From Corella eumyota (lineage: Eukaryota > Chordata > Ascidiacea > Phlebobranchia > Corellidae), in contig OY720101.1 in the NCBI GenBank assembly GCA_963082875.1, positions 6,944,001-7,008,000 of the forward strand: a stretch of DNA of 64,000 nt. The letters run 5' to 3'. Positions 11,901-22,302 of this stretch are shown piece after piece. Position numbers and translations under genes: made by a program. The notes below the pieces were generated by a model. The model was not told the DNA's origin and searched no databases. It worked only from the letters and a program-made list of their open reading frames with translations. Numbering within the stretch: position 1 is the first letter of the stretch; every line of letters starts with the position of its first letter.

Positions 11901-14062
11901 AAGTTCCAGTAGAAGAAGTAGCTTTTTCGGGTAAATCGTATAACATTTCAAAAAAAAAAGTATAACATTTCAAACAGCATATAAATTAAAAAATAACACC
12001 CCCCCATCTTTATTAAACAAAGATTTTTTTCTGAATAAATTTCTAAAATTAAACAAAAAAATAATTTTTAGGTCCCGGACTTGTATTTCAAGTTTTTCCA
12101 GCAGGTTTGGCGCTGATGCCGTTTCCTCAGATATGGTCTCTTCTATTTTTTCTTATGCTTTTCATGGTTGCCATAGACAGTGCGGTAGGCTAATTTTTAT
12201 AATCCTGCTAAAAGAAATATTTTTCTTATTTTTTTTTGTGTTCAGTTCTCGGAATTCGAAGGCTTAATGGCAATTATTGGGGACTCTTATCCACTGCTGA
12301 TATCTACTCAGCGGCGCAGGGCGTTAACTAACGCTTCCCTTCTCACCACATTTTTTGTGGCCTGTCTTTGTTTACTATCACCGGTATGTATACGATTTAA
12401 TTTAAACCAGCGCTTTAAAATAAAGTTATTTATGTATATCTATTTATTCTAGATTTGGGTAGGTCGACTTTACGACCTTAACATAGTGTAGCATTCGTTT
12501 CCCCGACAAAGTCTTGATTTGACTTGGACAATTTAATTTTATATATTTTTTTTTTGTATATCTTTATCCTCGATGTGGGAAGGTCGAATACGCGACCTAA
12601 ACATAGAGTAACATAAATTACTCCGACCCAGCCTCGAGTTACCTATGGCAGTTGGAATATTATAGATTATAATTTCCGATAATTATGTAGCTGATTAATA
12701 ACTAACTAATCGGGTGTGGCATACCGTTTATATCGCCTTATCCAAGGGCGCTACAGCATGAAAGCAGTGGATTGAACCCACGACCTCATGTGGTGTAGCA
12801 AGTGTTTTCACCATTACATCACGCTGACGGCGCCTACACTAACTTTTAGCATTTTCAATAACATATTTCTTGTTATTAAGCACGGCATTTACATTTTCGA
12901 ACTGATCAACTACTACGGCTCTTCCGGTATTTGCGTCGTGTTTTGTATTCTAGCCGAGTCGCTAGCAGTCGGTTGGTTATGGGACGGCGACAAATTTGCT
13001 CACGAGGTTTACGAAGCAACAGGGCGAAGACTTTCGCCGTGGTTCAAGTTTTCTTACAGAGCCATAGTCCCGTTTTTGTGTTTGGTAAGTCTGAAGAAAT
13101 AGATTTCAATTTTAAATCTAGAAAAATTTAATTTTTATGTAAATTCTGTAAATGCTACTATCTTTTGATCTATATTATTTAGGGTTAGGCAAAATCATTG
13201 GCAGTTTACCTATGTTTTACGTATTTGCAGAAACGTTATTAAATTTGGTGGTAATTTAAATATTATAGATTCAAAGCTCATGCATTGTTTGTCGATTGTA
13301 AAAATTGCTATGCACAATATCAAATTAAAAACAGGATAACATGATATTTACAATTTGGTTTTTAGGCTATATCGATCTTTTATTGTGTTAAATGGAAACC
13401 ATTAACAGTTGGAGATTTTGTTTACCCGACTTGGGGTTATGTCGTTGGATGGTTTTTATCTTTATTATCATTGCTATGTATACCAGGGTATATACTTTAT
13501 ATTTTATTTCGTGAAAAAGGAACTCTTAAGCAGGTACGTTTTTTGCATTACAATTTTTAAAACAAACACTTTAATAATATTGTTATTGTTTTTTATTTTT
13601 TACATTTATTTATTCTCAATGTGGGAAGGGCGACTTGACGATTTAAACACAGAGCAACATCAGTTACCCCGACTCTGTCTTTGGCAGTTTCAGTTACCCC
13701 GACTTAGTCTCTGGCAGGGAAATTAGCTCAAGCTTTAATTGATGAATATTTATAAGCCGCAAATTAAGTGTTGACAGAAGGGCACACCGCTTATAGCACT
13801 GTACTCAAGGGCACTACAGCATTAAAGCAGTGGGAATCAAACTAAGGACCTCATGTAGTAAAGCCAAGTTTTATGACCGCTACACCACGCTGTCGATAAA
13901 TATGCTAATCAAAAAAAGTATTTATTATTTACCTACTTGGAATAATTTTATTATGTTTAGCGCTGGAAAAATGGATTAAAACCAAACAAATTCTCTAATA
14001 TAAATGCAACAAATGCAGAAGATAAACTTGAAACTGAGGAGTTACATAATCTAAACGCCTGA
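8949..14062 (+). CDS. SLC6-family sodium/chloride-coupled transporter
   Basis: Fourteen exons: 8949-8974, 9080-9186, 9387-9517, 9906-10032, 10321-10495, 10716-10851, 11048-11182, 11390-11493, 11806-11930, 12072-12184, 12246-12383, 12881-13084, 13366-13533 and 13961-14062. Together they give 596 residues, normal for SLC6. The protein should be a 12-helix plasma-membrane symporter moving a small amine or amino-acid-like solute with Na+ and Cl-. TM1 carries [10 protein letters not shown] (28-37) followed by HKNGGGAFLIPY. Extracellular loop 2 has the paired cysteines of [12 protein letters not shown] and several N-glycosylation sites. TM6 reads [13 protein letters not shown], and TM8 contains AIDSAFSEFEGL. 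The LPWATCG..WNTPNC word resembles the GABA/taurine/creatine branch, but the substrate is not certain. One donor (GTTGGT after 10851) is weak. The tiny first exon is the least certain part. Introns contain SINEs. Confidence 0.9.
11545..11765 (+). repeat. SINE copy, 5'-truncated, plus orientation
   Basis: It shares the body and 3' tail of the tRNA-derived SINE family in this window: the GCCCTTGGGCAAGGC region, the AGGTCG...CGACCT palindromic tail and a T/A-rich end. The tRNA-like head is missing. It lies in the SLC6 intron after 11493 and is inverted relative to the copies at 12440-12835. Confidence 0.65.
12440..12545 (-). repeat. SINE tail fragment, minus orientation
   Basis: Its sequence is close to the reverse complement of 11655-11765 (words GGTAGGTCGACTTTACGACC and CCCCGACAAAGTCTTGATTT). 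It abuts the fuller SINE that starts at about 12546. Confidence 0.65.
12546..12835 (-). repeat. tRNA-derived SINE, near full length
   Basis: Read on the minus strand, it starts with a tRNA-like head. An A-box-like GTGATGTAATGG is followed by a B-box-like GGTTCAATCC. A conserved body and a tail with paired AGGTCG/CGACCT words then follow. It resembles the tRNA-derived SINEs known from Ciona; the family name was not verified. It is located in the SLC6 intron before 12881. Confidence 0.75.
13604..13897 (-). repeat. tRNA-derived SINE, near full length
   Basis: Same family. On the minus strand the head has an A-box-like TGGTGTAGCGG and a B-box-like TTTGATTCCC, then the body. The tail contains a local duplication of the GTTACCCCGACT word. 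It lies in the last SLC6 intron. Confidence 0.75.
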
Positions 14063-14395
14063 CCTATAAGTTATAACTAACACCATTAGTAGTAACTTTC
14101 ATATTATACAACTTACTTGTTTTTAAGTACGATTATTGCAGCCATCAATCTACAAATTTTATAAATTTTTAGATGGCTTATATAAATTTTTAGATGGCTT
14201 ATAGGTCTATAACACCTATAACACTTTCTTAACATTTGTTGCAATTATGAAAATTAGAATTTATTAAAACTAAACTTTTTTATTTGTTTTTTTTATGCAA
14301 TTTCTCGTATTTTTAGTAATAACCACAAACACTAATATTTTTTAACAACTTAGATGTAGTATTTTAAAGTGTATGTTTATTTTTAGGCAGGTGGC

Positions 14396-14424
14396 GGGCC
14401 CTCCACCGAAATTGTGGAGGGCCC
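14396..14424. other. GC-rich perfect inverted repeat
   Basis: Arms GGGCCCTCCAC (14396-14406) and GTGGAGGGCCC (14414-14424) pair perfectly over 11 bp around a 7-nt loop, within a GC-rich island of about 60 bp in otherwise AT-rich DNA. It lies about 330 bp after the SLC6 stop. It does not match the histone 3' stem-loop. It could be a transposon end, an RNA structure or a relic of an element; its function is unknown. Confidence 0.6.
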
Positions 14425-15257
14425 TGATCAGGCGAAGGGCAGAATTCTGTTTTAATTTACAATTTATCCGTTATTTTTGACTGTGTTTTAAGGTTTAAGT
14501 CTGTGTGTGTTTTATGGTTTAGTTTTATTTGTAATCAGGTAACGCGATAAAGTTAGTTAGATTTTTTTTGTCAGTTATTACTATGGTTGTTTAGTTGTTA
14601 GTAGCTAAATATTAGTAAAACTGACAGATTTTATGTTGTAGTTTTGGTATAAAGATATAGTTTTAATAAAAGGATGCTTGTTAGTATATTTAATATTATT
14701 TTACTTAATTGATTAAAAAGCAATATGTTTTTAGTGCAATATTTAATATTGTCAAGTTTTATTATATATTTTTTGAATAATCTATAAGTGTGCATTATAT
14801 AACTCGTGGTTTATCATTTTGTGTTAATACTATATAACAACTTTAAATTTAAAGTTATCACTCAATTTTTTTTAAACTGTGATTATTAAAAGAGAGAACA
14901 GTATAAGCTTAGGAATGCCATTAGCTTAACTAAGAACAGAAAAAGCGCTTTTTGTGCCTTTTTGCTTTTTCCGGGGATATTTGTACTCGTAGCAAAAATA
15001 AGCTTTAGGGCTGTTTTAAGTAGGCTAAATTTTTCTTTTGTTATGATTAGCTTAGGCATAAGGCTTTGGCCATACTTTGGTCATACAATTTTTTATCATG
15101 TGTTTAAAATTAAACAAACTAGTTTTATATTAACTTTTATTTATATATGTTGATAATAATATGTTGTCAAAAATTTGTTAAACATAATTACTTAAAATGT
15201 TATTATTGTTTAAAAGTTTTTAACTAATTTATTTATTACTTTGTTATGTTTAAACTC

Positions 15258-15284
15258 TATAAAAACGTTGCAAAAAGTTCAGTT
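15258..15284 (+). promoter_or_regulatory. possible TATA plus initiator core promoter
   Basis: TATAAAAA at 15258-15265 is followed by TCAGTT at 15279-15284, a good initiator match, with a spacing of about 23 bp to the A. No coding sequence follows on the plus strand. If real, it would serve a noncoding transcript or a lost element. Confidence 0.2.
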
Positions 15285-15707
15285 TTCGAGACAGATATTA
15301 ACATTACATAAACAGTTATTTAAAGGTTGCGTCGCGAGTTAAACAATAATATGTAGCAAAAGAAATAAATAAATTGTGTTGTCGTCAAAATAATCAAACT
15401 AAATAAAATATCTTGGGTATTAATATTTAACAATCATAAAAATATAGTTTATTTAAAAAAAAACAACAACATAAAACATGGTATTCAATTGTGCACGGCG
15501 TTTTTAAACTTGAAAAAACTTAGCCCGGACAAACCAAACTAATAACGCCTTTTTTGTTAGGGGGTTAAACAGTTGTTCATAGTGGATGTATCGTTAGGTT
15601 AAATTAATTAGCCACCTATTTCATAATTAATAAATACATTTTGATAGTTGGCAATTACTGACGTTTGATACAAATTGTTAAAACAACATTTAAAAAAAGG
15701 TAATCTA

Positions 15708-16667
15708 CTATAATTTCCATGGAAACAGCCTATCTTTCCAATTTGCAAAAAGAAATTGTTGTAGAATAAGTGACAACATAATACGAATAAGTATTGCAAT
15801 GTATAACTTGTTAACCACAACGGCAAAAAGTGTCATCAGGTCGACAAAAAAAGCTAAAGTACTTACGATGACCGTTTTATTTATTATTTTGTTGTACTTT
15901 TTGCACGTTAGCGCCGTAGTTGCGTTATTTGTAGAAGAGTTAGCTCCAGCTAATTTTTTTTGTTTAAAAAAAATAAACAAAATTAACAACAGGCCAAAAA
16001 CGTGAGTTATAAATATATGCGGAAAAACAATAAAATGAAAATAGAATTTAATATCAGAGAATTTGGGCATATCCACTAATAAAAAACACTTTTGATTTAT
16101 CAAAATCGCGTCCATAAAAAACAAAATCACGAGTGTTTCTAACAGGAAGTAAATCACGTTTAATACACCTAATAGCAAGCTTAGTGCTCTTAGAGTTTTA
16201 GAAGTTAAATGCATTAACAGTGGGTTGACGTAAATGCATCGCTGTCGTAACCACGCAGTTGCGTAATCACTGTACTTTCCACATACAAAACAAAATACGT
16301 GTAACTTTATAATCCATTTACAAATTACGTGCCTTGAAAACGTAACATATCGAAAGTAGAGAACTCCACCAGCGTAAAGCAACGAGAACCCAGAACCCAC
16401 AAGGCAGGTTTTTCTCATTGCAAGTAAATACCAGCCCTCCTTTTTATCAGAAATTGCTCTTACCATGTTAATGTTTTTGTATTCAAAAACACACAAGCCT
16501 ACTAAGATATAGATTAGAACGATAAGGGTAAACCATTCCCAAATCTCAGCTAAATCCGTAGCTTGCTCCAAACTGCTTGTAGACGTAGTATTTAATATAA
16601 AATACACATTAGTTTTTGATGAATTTTCAATTGCACTGGAGATGTTTATTTCATATAGTCCTGACAT
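15708..16667 (-). CDS. intronless seven-transmembrane receptor-like protein
   Basis: A single uninterrupted 319-residue frame. The N-terminus has three N-glycosylation sites (NISS, NSSK, NTTS). Seven hydrophobic segments lie near residues 44-63, 86-107, 115-132, 159-185, 208-235, 263-287 and 288-308, followed by a short cytoplasmic tail. Cys116 at the start of TM3 and Cys194 in the second extracellular loop could form the usual GPCR disulfide. At the end of TM3 the sequence KYSDYATAWLRQR replaces a canonical DRY. The topology fits a rhodopsin-class orphan or chemosensory receptor, but no ligand family was recognised. Single-exon structure is common for such receptors. A non-GPCR seven-helix protein remains possible. 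Confidence 0.65.
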   Translation of the reverse strand: MSGLYEINISSAIENSSKTNVYFILNTTSTSSLEQATDLAEIWEWFTLIVLIYILVGLCVFEYKNINMVRAISDKKEGWYLLAMRKTCLVGSGFSLLYAGGVLYFRYVTFSRHVICKWIIKLHVFCFVCGKYSDYATAWLRQRCIYVNPLLMHLTSKTLRALSLLLGVLNVIYFLLETLVILFFMDAILINQKCFLLVDMPKFSDIKFYFHFIVFPHIFITHVFGLLLILFIFFKQKKLAGANSSTNNATTALTCKKYNKIINKTVIVSTLAFFVDLMTLFAVVVNKLYIAILIRIMLSLILQQFLFANWKDRLFPWKL

Positions 16668-17160
16668 GTTTTTGCAAAAAATTAACTTGCTACTGGGTTA
16701 TGGCGGCAATAATTTATAAAATAAACATGTTGGCAGTATTATAATTGTACTTTTTTTAAATAAATACCAACATATGCGTAACATTTATGTGTTTTTCAAA
16801 TCTGTTAAATAATTAAATAAGTAAATATGTTATAGTTAATGCTTGAAATTATTGGGAAACTTTGTTATATACGTTTAAAAACATACAAGTTAGAATAACA
16901 GGTTGTTGAATATATTAGGTTGTTATTGGTAACAAGATATATTCAGTACTTAATATATGTAGGTTAAATGAGGAAAAAATTAAAATAGTAATTACAAACA
17001 TAATTGTAATCCACCTGTTTTCAAATGTAACATATGTGTTAAATATGTCAATAATTGTGTCTGTTTGCGAATATATATAATTTAGAATGTAAATATATAT
17101 TTTTTGTAATTTAATGCATTTTTAAATTAAATAGATATTTTTTTAAATTTAAATAACTTT
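16668..17160. other. intergenic, no gene seen
   Basis: Very AT-rich spacer upstream of the receptor and before the sulfatase duplication. No coding pattern, RNA gene or repeat family was recognised. Confidence 0.5.
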
Positions 17161-17471
17161 TGAGTTTTATGTTTTTTTTAAATATAAAAAATATTGTTTT
17201 TTTACTTAATACTAAAATTTAGAAAGACTAAAGTTACCATCCAATGTCTATAATTTTAATTTTATTGTTTATAGCTGCTTAAAGAAAAATTAAAAAACAG
17301 ATTTAGGTATAGTTATAAAAGAATAAGCGTTTTCAAATTAGACGACATTTTATATGTTAATCAATAATTTATATAATTATTAGATAATATTATAATAATG
17401 AATATAATTAATTTTTTAGTATGCAAAATTAGTCGTTTTGTAATATAAAAGACGCTTTTCATGCTACAAAT

Positions 17472-20400
17472 TTAACAAAATCCTGTCACCCATGCGTCGC
17501 CGTTAGAGGGCGGAAAATCGGCAGGATCCGTAGTTATAGCGTCGTCGATAGCTTGAACCTGATAACGAACTTTGGCCGCGTTAAGATAATCGATCAAATC
17601 ATCAAATTGATCTGGTTCGGCGTCGACCAGATTTGTAGTTTCGTAAGGATCATCTGCAAATTTGAAATTATAATTTGTTAGACCAAGCGCATCAGGAGAT
17701 GCGCGATTTATTTGCGAATAAGCTAGTTATTAGGCAAAACGTATTAGATAATTAGATTTATTTTGTTTAATTTTTGTGTAAGTGTGTGAAGGCTATTTTA
17801 ACTTATGTCATGTTTTAAAAATTTTTTTGTATTACCTTGTAGGTTAAATAGGAAGTAGTCAACTCCGCTCTTTGTAATAGGAGCATACCCTGTTGGTGAT
17901 CCAATTATATCGGTTCCTCCCTCTTTTGGCAAGACCCATCCTCCCACTAAATTAACACAAGATGTTCTTACAAAATATATGTTATTTCGCATTGTTAATG
18001 GAAATATGTAATACTTTGTAGGCAAATTAAAATTATTTTCGCCTTTCATAAACCTGATTTTATCAATCGCTGCTATTGTAAAAATCTCTGCTATGTATGC
18101 CATTTAAAGTTTAACTAAATTGGCGATCATTAACAAAACCACTTTAATGTTAATAATATTTTATAAATTTTACATCCTGCAACGCCTCCTGGATTTCCCT
18201 CAATTAATTTGTAATCCCCAACACGTATAGCTGCCGAGTCATCAGTTCTTCTGGGGTTGTTTGCAAATGCCGAACGAATAATATTGTACACAACTTCAGT
18301 TCTAAAAAGTGAACTTAAAATGTTTGCAAAATCATTGGCTTGTGCGGCTTTTTAGGTATTGTCTTAAGTATTTTTTTGTATATATTTATCCTCGATGTGG
18401 GAAGGTCGAATAGGCGACCTAAACATAGAGTAACAACTGTTACCCCGACCCAGTATCGAGTTTCCTGTGGCAGTTTGGGATATTATAGATTATAATTTCC
18501 CGATAATTATGCTGTTGATTAAGTGTTGACTCGGCGGGAGTTCATACTGTTTATAGCTTTACCTAAGGGCGTACAGCATGAGAGCAGTAAAGATTGAACC
18601 CACGACTTAGTTAAAGTATATTTTATTTTGTATAACATACATGGTTGTTTTTTACTTTAAATTTACCTACCAACTTGTGTTCAAATCTTAACTAACCTTG
18701 GTGAGGCTGAATTGCTTGAAATTGCATCCCAAACGTTTAACCCATCGACATCCGAAGCTACAGAGCCACCAGCTTGTTCAATAAAAGTGGTAAACATGTC
18801 AGTAATGTGGACCAGCCTTTTAATAATTAACATGTCAACTTAGCAATAAAAAGTAATTTTCTTAAAACTCTGTTAAGATTACAAGTTGTTTATAGATCAT
18901 GTTGGTTTAACTTCATTAATCGTTCTAATTGGAGAAACGCCCGAATGATGTTTGCCGATGTGGTCTGTTTTGGCCTTTCGCCTACTTAATTTATTTTTTT
19001 GAAACATACATATTTTTTTATTTTTTATACTCACCCTTCATATTGGTAACCAGTCTGTGCAAGTAACGGACTAAGAACAAAAGCTGGAACCCTATAACCA
19101 CCTTCGTAAAGCGTCGCCTTTTTTCCTCTTAGTGGATAATTATTTCCACCTTGCCCATTGGGGTTGCCAACACCCCCGTTCTATTAAAAGATTGTTATTA
19201 AGGCATTTTAGTTTAAAAGCTTTTTATTTAAAAAAATAAAATTAGCATTTTGGTTTGTAAAAGCTATAAAAATACTAATGTTAGTGTGTATTACTAAAGT
19301 ACAGCAGTACTAAGATTAGCTTTATTTACATCATAGCAGCCACAAAAACTGTTAACTTTTTTTGGATTTAGAAATATCCTTAATAACTTACATCAGAGTA
19401 AAAAACAAAGATCGTGTTGTTCCACAATTCTTCAGCAATTAATGTGTCGACTAGTCGTTGTACCTGCTCGTCCAAGTAGCTAACCATACCCAGAAATGTT
19501 TTTCTGTTTCCTTTTTTTAAGGTTGGCCTGTACAGATTACTGTACGAGTCTTCAACCTATAAAAACAAAAAATATTTGAACTGTATCTCGACCAAAAATA
19601 TATTACCATACGACCCAATATATTATTAAGTTATTGTAATAATGCTTCAAACAACAAATTATACTATAGATACATAAATTTCTTTTTTCTTGCTTCGAAT
19701 TTCGATTTAATTGATTACCTCAAATGGTGAATGTGGTGCGTTGTAAGCCATATATAAAAACAATGGATCTTCCTGGTCGTGGTCTTCTATTATTTTAACA
19801 GCAACGTCGGTAAAATCTTTTGTCGAATACTTACCATCAGCATCGTAATTTAATTCGGTATCGTTGCGATAATCAAACCCCTCTAAAATGGTAATTTAAA
19901 TTACTTTAATGCAAACATATGTCACGGCTTAAGTCTTACCATGAGCTAAATGAGTTGAATAAGTTATCTGTGCGTTGTAAAATCCGTAATGTGAGTCAAA
20001 ACCTCTACAAATAAAATATAATTTTGTTAATGTCATATTTTAATGTTTTGTATACTAAGATTAGAGATTAAGCTTAAAAGGTTTATTTGTAGTTATTGCG
20101 GTTATTTGTGTTGTTTAGCAATTAGTGAGGTCTAACATTTAAGAACCGGCTCTTCATAAACACGAAAAATCAGGTTGTTTGGATGTTAAGTTAAAATAGA
20201 AATTACCTTTCTAAAGGAGTGTAATCATCACTGCAATAACCTAAATGCCATTTACCCACCATGTGAGTCGAATAGTTGGCAGTGTTTTTTAAATGTTGGG
20301 GTAGAAGAGTTAATGAAAGAGGCAATCCGCTTAATTGTTTTGCATTTACAATTCCTTCCTATATACAAGTTAAATGGGTTTAAGAAACATTTTACGAATC

Positions 20401-20877
20401 ATTTACTTTAGGTAAAAACAAAAATGTAATAAAAACGTAACGTATTCCACACATACCTGCATTCCTGTGGCAACTGGATACTGGCCGGTTAGTAAAGCCG
20501 CCCGCGAGGGTGTACACACTTGTTGAGCATATGCATTGTTCAAGATGACGCCCTGTTTTGCCAAAGCATCAAGATATGGGGTCTGAACGAAACTGTTATG
20601 CCAACTCACGTCATTCCAGCCTTTAAAAACGTTAGGTTAAAATACAGTACTCGGAAATCTATTCTAAACTACTAAATTTGTAAATTAATTTACCTAAGTC
20701 GTCAACTAACACCATAACGATGTTTGGTGGTGTTGCGTTAGCTTCTAAAAACAAAGGAGAATTTAGTTATACCGTTACCATTAAAATGCAACACAATGTT
20801 GAAATTTGTTGCTAATTATTACCCTTACCTTTAGCAAAAATACCAGCAACGAACATAAATAAACGCATGTCCAACAT
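17472..20877 (-). CDS. arylsulfatase (ARSB/ARSI/ARSJ-like), copy 1
   Basis: Twelve exons on the minus strand: 20829-20877, 20694-20744, 20457-20620, 20207-20358, 19940-20004, 19719-19882, 19392-19556, 19035-19180, 18697-18816, 18174-18301, 17836-17946 and 17472-17653, giving 498 residues with phase kept throughout. It should hydrolyse sulfate esters, probably on glycosaminoglycan-type sugars, in lysosome or extracellular space. A short signal peptide starts [15 protein letters not shown]. Active-site marks: Asp31-Asp32 in VDDLG; CTPSR at 69-73 with Cys69 as the formylglycine precursor; Lys124 and His126 in VGKWHLG; His211 in APHSPF; Asp270-Asn271 across the exon 7/8 junction (SDNGG); and lysines 290-291 in RGKK. 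The layout is that of the arylsulfatase B group. All catalytic residues are present, so it is probably active. The exact substrate is unknown. Confidence 0.92.
18370..18612 (-). repeat. tRNA-derived SINE in sulfatase copy 1 intron
   Basis: Same family as the SINEs in the SLC6 introns (tail words CTCGATGTGGGAAGGTCGA and GGCGACCTAAACATAGAGT). It lies between exons 9 and 10 of sulfatase copy 1. The matching intron of copy 2 (23220-23367) has no SINE. Confidence 0.75.
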
Positions 20878-20952
20878 TTTTTTTTTAAATCTTAAAGTCC
20901 TGTTATGTACTGCTGTGGCATTGATCTATTGACATATCTACGACCGTTTTGA

Positions 20953-20960
20953 TATTTATA
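20953..20960 (-). promoter_or_regulatory. TATA box, sulfatase copy 1
   Basis: TATAAATA on the minus strand, about 80 bp before the ATG. It sits in a block CGG-TATAAATA-CAAAACGGTC that is also present at copy 2. Confidence 0.6.
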
Positions 20961-22302
20961 CCCGGTTTCGAATAGAAAAAAGTTACTATGAGGTGGTACG
21001 AGTGCAAGATAAGGCTATTTCGAATAACAGGCTGTAATTAAAAATGTTATTACACTTCCGTTTATATGAAATTCTCCTTTTGGTTTTATGTAGTATAAAG
21101 TTTAAGCAAACATCGAAAAATATCGCTGACAAAAACACTTTTAATCTAGGTCCTAATCACTTATAACGATTAACCTAAAGTATTTAACGGTGCGATATTA
21201 CATTTTTTCAAATAAGCTACAAAACGTGTTAAATGTTTCAGTATCATCAAAATTACTTAAAAAATTATGTTTAGTAACGCAAAGCTCTAGTGTTACACCT
21301 TCTACATAAAAAGTACATTTTGCAAACTGCGTTAAAAAGATATTCTTAGCCTGTGAAGCCTTTGTGGCTATAGGCTACATTTTATAGCCATAAAAAATTG
21401 GTAAATTTAAGTTTATACTAAATTAATGTGGTATATCACTATATAACCTAAACACAATCTACCCACTAAACACAATTCAAAATTTAAAAAACTACGATTT
21501 TTTTACCAAAATTGAGGTTAGATTATTTCGGAATTTAAGAGTACTAAACATTCAACGTTATTTAGTAAAATTAATTTAGCAAATATGTCAAAAATTCCTA
21601 TAAATATATATCGGAAAATTTTTATTTTATTTAAAGAATTTAATTTTTTTAAATACACTTAAACTATTATAGACCTTAATATAAATAACCCTCAATACAT
21701 TACCATAAGTAATTTGTGATAAAAACTTCAACGATATTTTTTAAGACTCATTATCATAACTTATTTTTAAAATAATTTTTTTTTTGCTTTTCTTATTACC
21801 TTAATTACTTCATTTATTTACTTACGCTAAGAATGATTAAGCAAATTTAAAGTAAATAACTTATACCTAATTAATTATTTTTGCGCTTACATAACACATG
21901 ACATGTATTGTGTATGATATTATGTTGTAGCTAATACAATTAATAAGCGTAGCATAAAATTATTGAAAGTCCTGCTGTTTGAGTAGTTTTGATGGTAAAA
22001 TTTACTTTTTGGTTTTATGTTTTTTCAAATATAAAAAATATTGTTTTTACTTACCACTAAAATTTAAAAAGAATGCAGTTACCACCCAATGTTTTCAATT
22101 TTAATTTTATTGTTTATAGATGCTCTAACCAAAATTAAAAGAACAAATTTAGGTATAGTTATAAAGGACAAGCATTTTGAAATTAGACAATATTTTATAT
22201 GTTAATCAATAATTTTTATAATTATTTTATAATAATGAAAATAATTAATTTAACGCAAAATTATAGTTTCTAATATAGAAAGACGCTTTGCGTGCTATTA
22301 AT
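20961..22302. other. spacer between sulfatase copies
   Basis: Upstream flank of copy 1 (to about 21975), then the 3' flank of copy 2 from about 22005. It is AT-rich and largely duplicated in the other unit. No gene was seen. Confidence 0.55.

Larger units (their letters stand above)
14063..15707. other. intergenic region between convergent SLC6 and receptor genes
   Basis: SLC6 3' flank and receptor 3' flank. It contains a GC-rich perfect hairpin (14396-14424), a short local repeat of TTTTTAGATGGCTTATA around 14168-14203 and a TATA/initiator-like site at 15258-15284. No coding gene was recognised. Confidence 0.55.
17161..21975. repeat. sulfatase tandem duplication, copy 1
   Basis: This direct repeat of about 4.8 kb includes 3' flank, the whole sulfatase gene and about 1.1 kb of upstream DNA. 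It aligns with 22005-26925; stop to stop is 4,831 bp and ATG to ATG is 4,940 bp. Exons are strongly conserved and introns moderately diverged. Confidence 0.85.

Noticed and set aside
12546-12835. Functional tRNA gene
   Set aside because: A- and B-box-like words are present but the clover-leaf is degenerate and the sequence continues into a SINE body repeated elsewhere.
13409-13726. Plus-strand open frame of 105 residues
   Set aside because: Out-of-frame reading across an SLC6 exon into the adjacent SINE.
14396-14424. Histone-type 3' stem-loop or microRNA precursor
   Set aside because: Stem sequence does not match the histone consensus and an 11-bp stem is too short for a microRNA hairpin.
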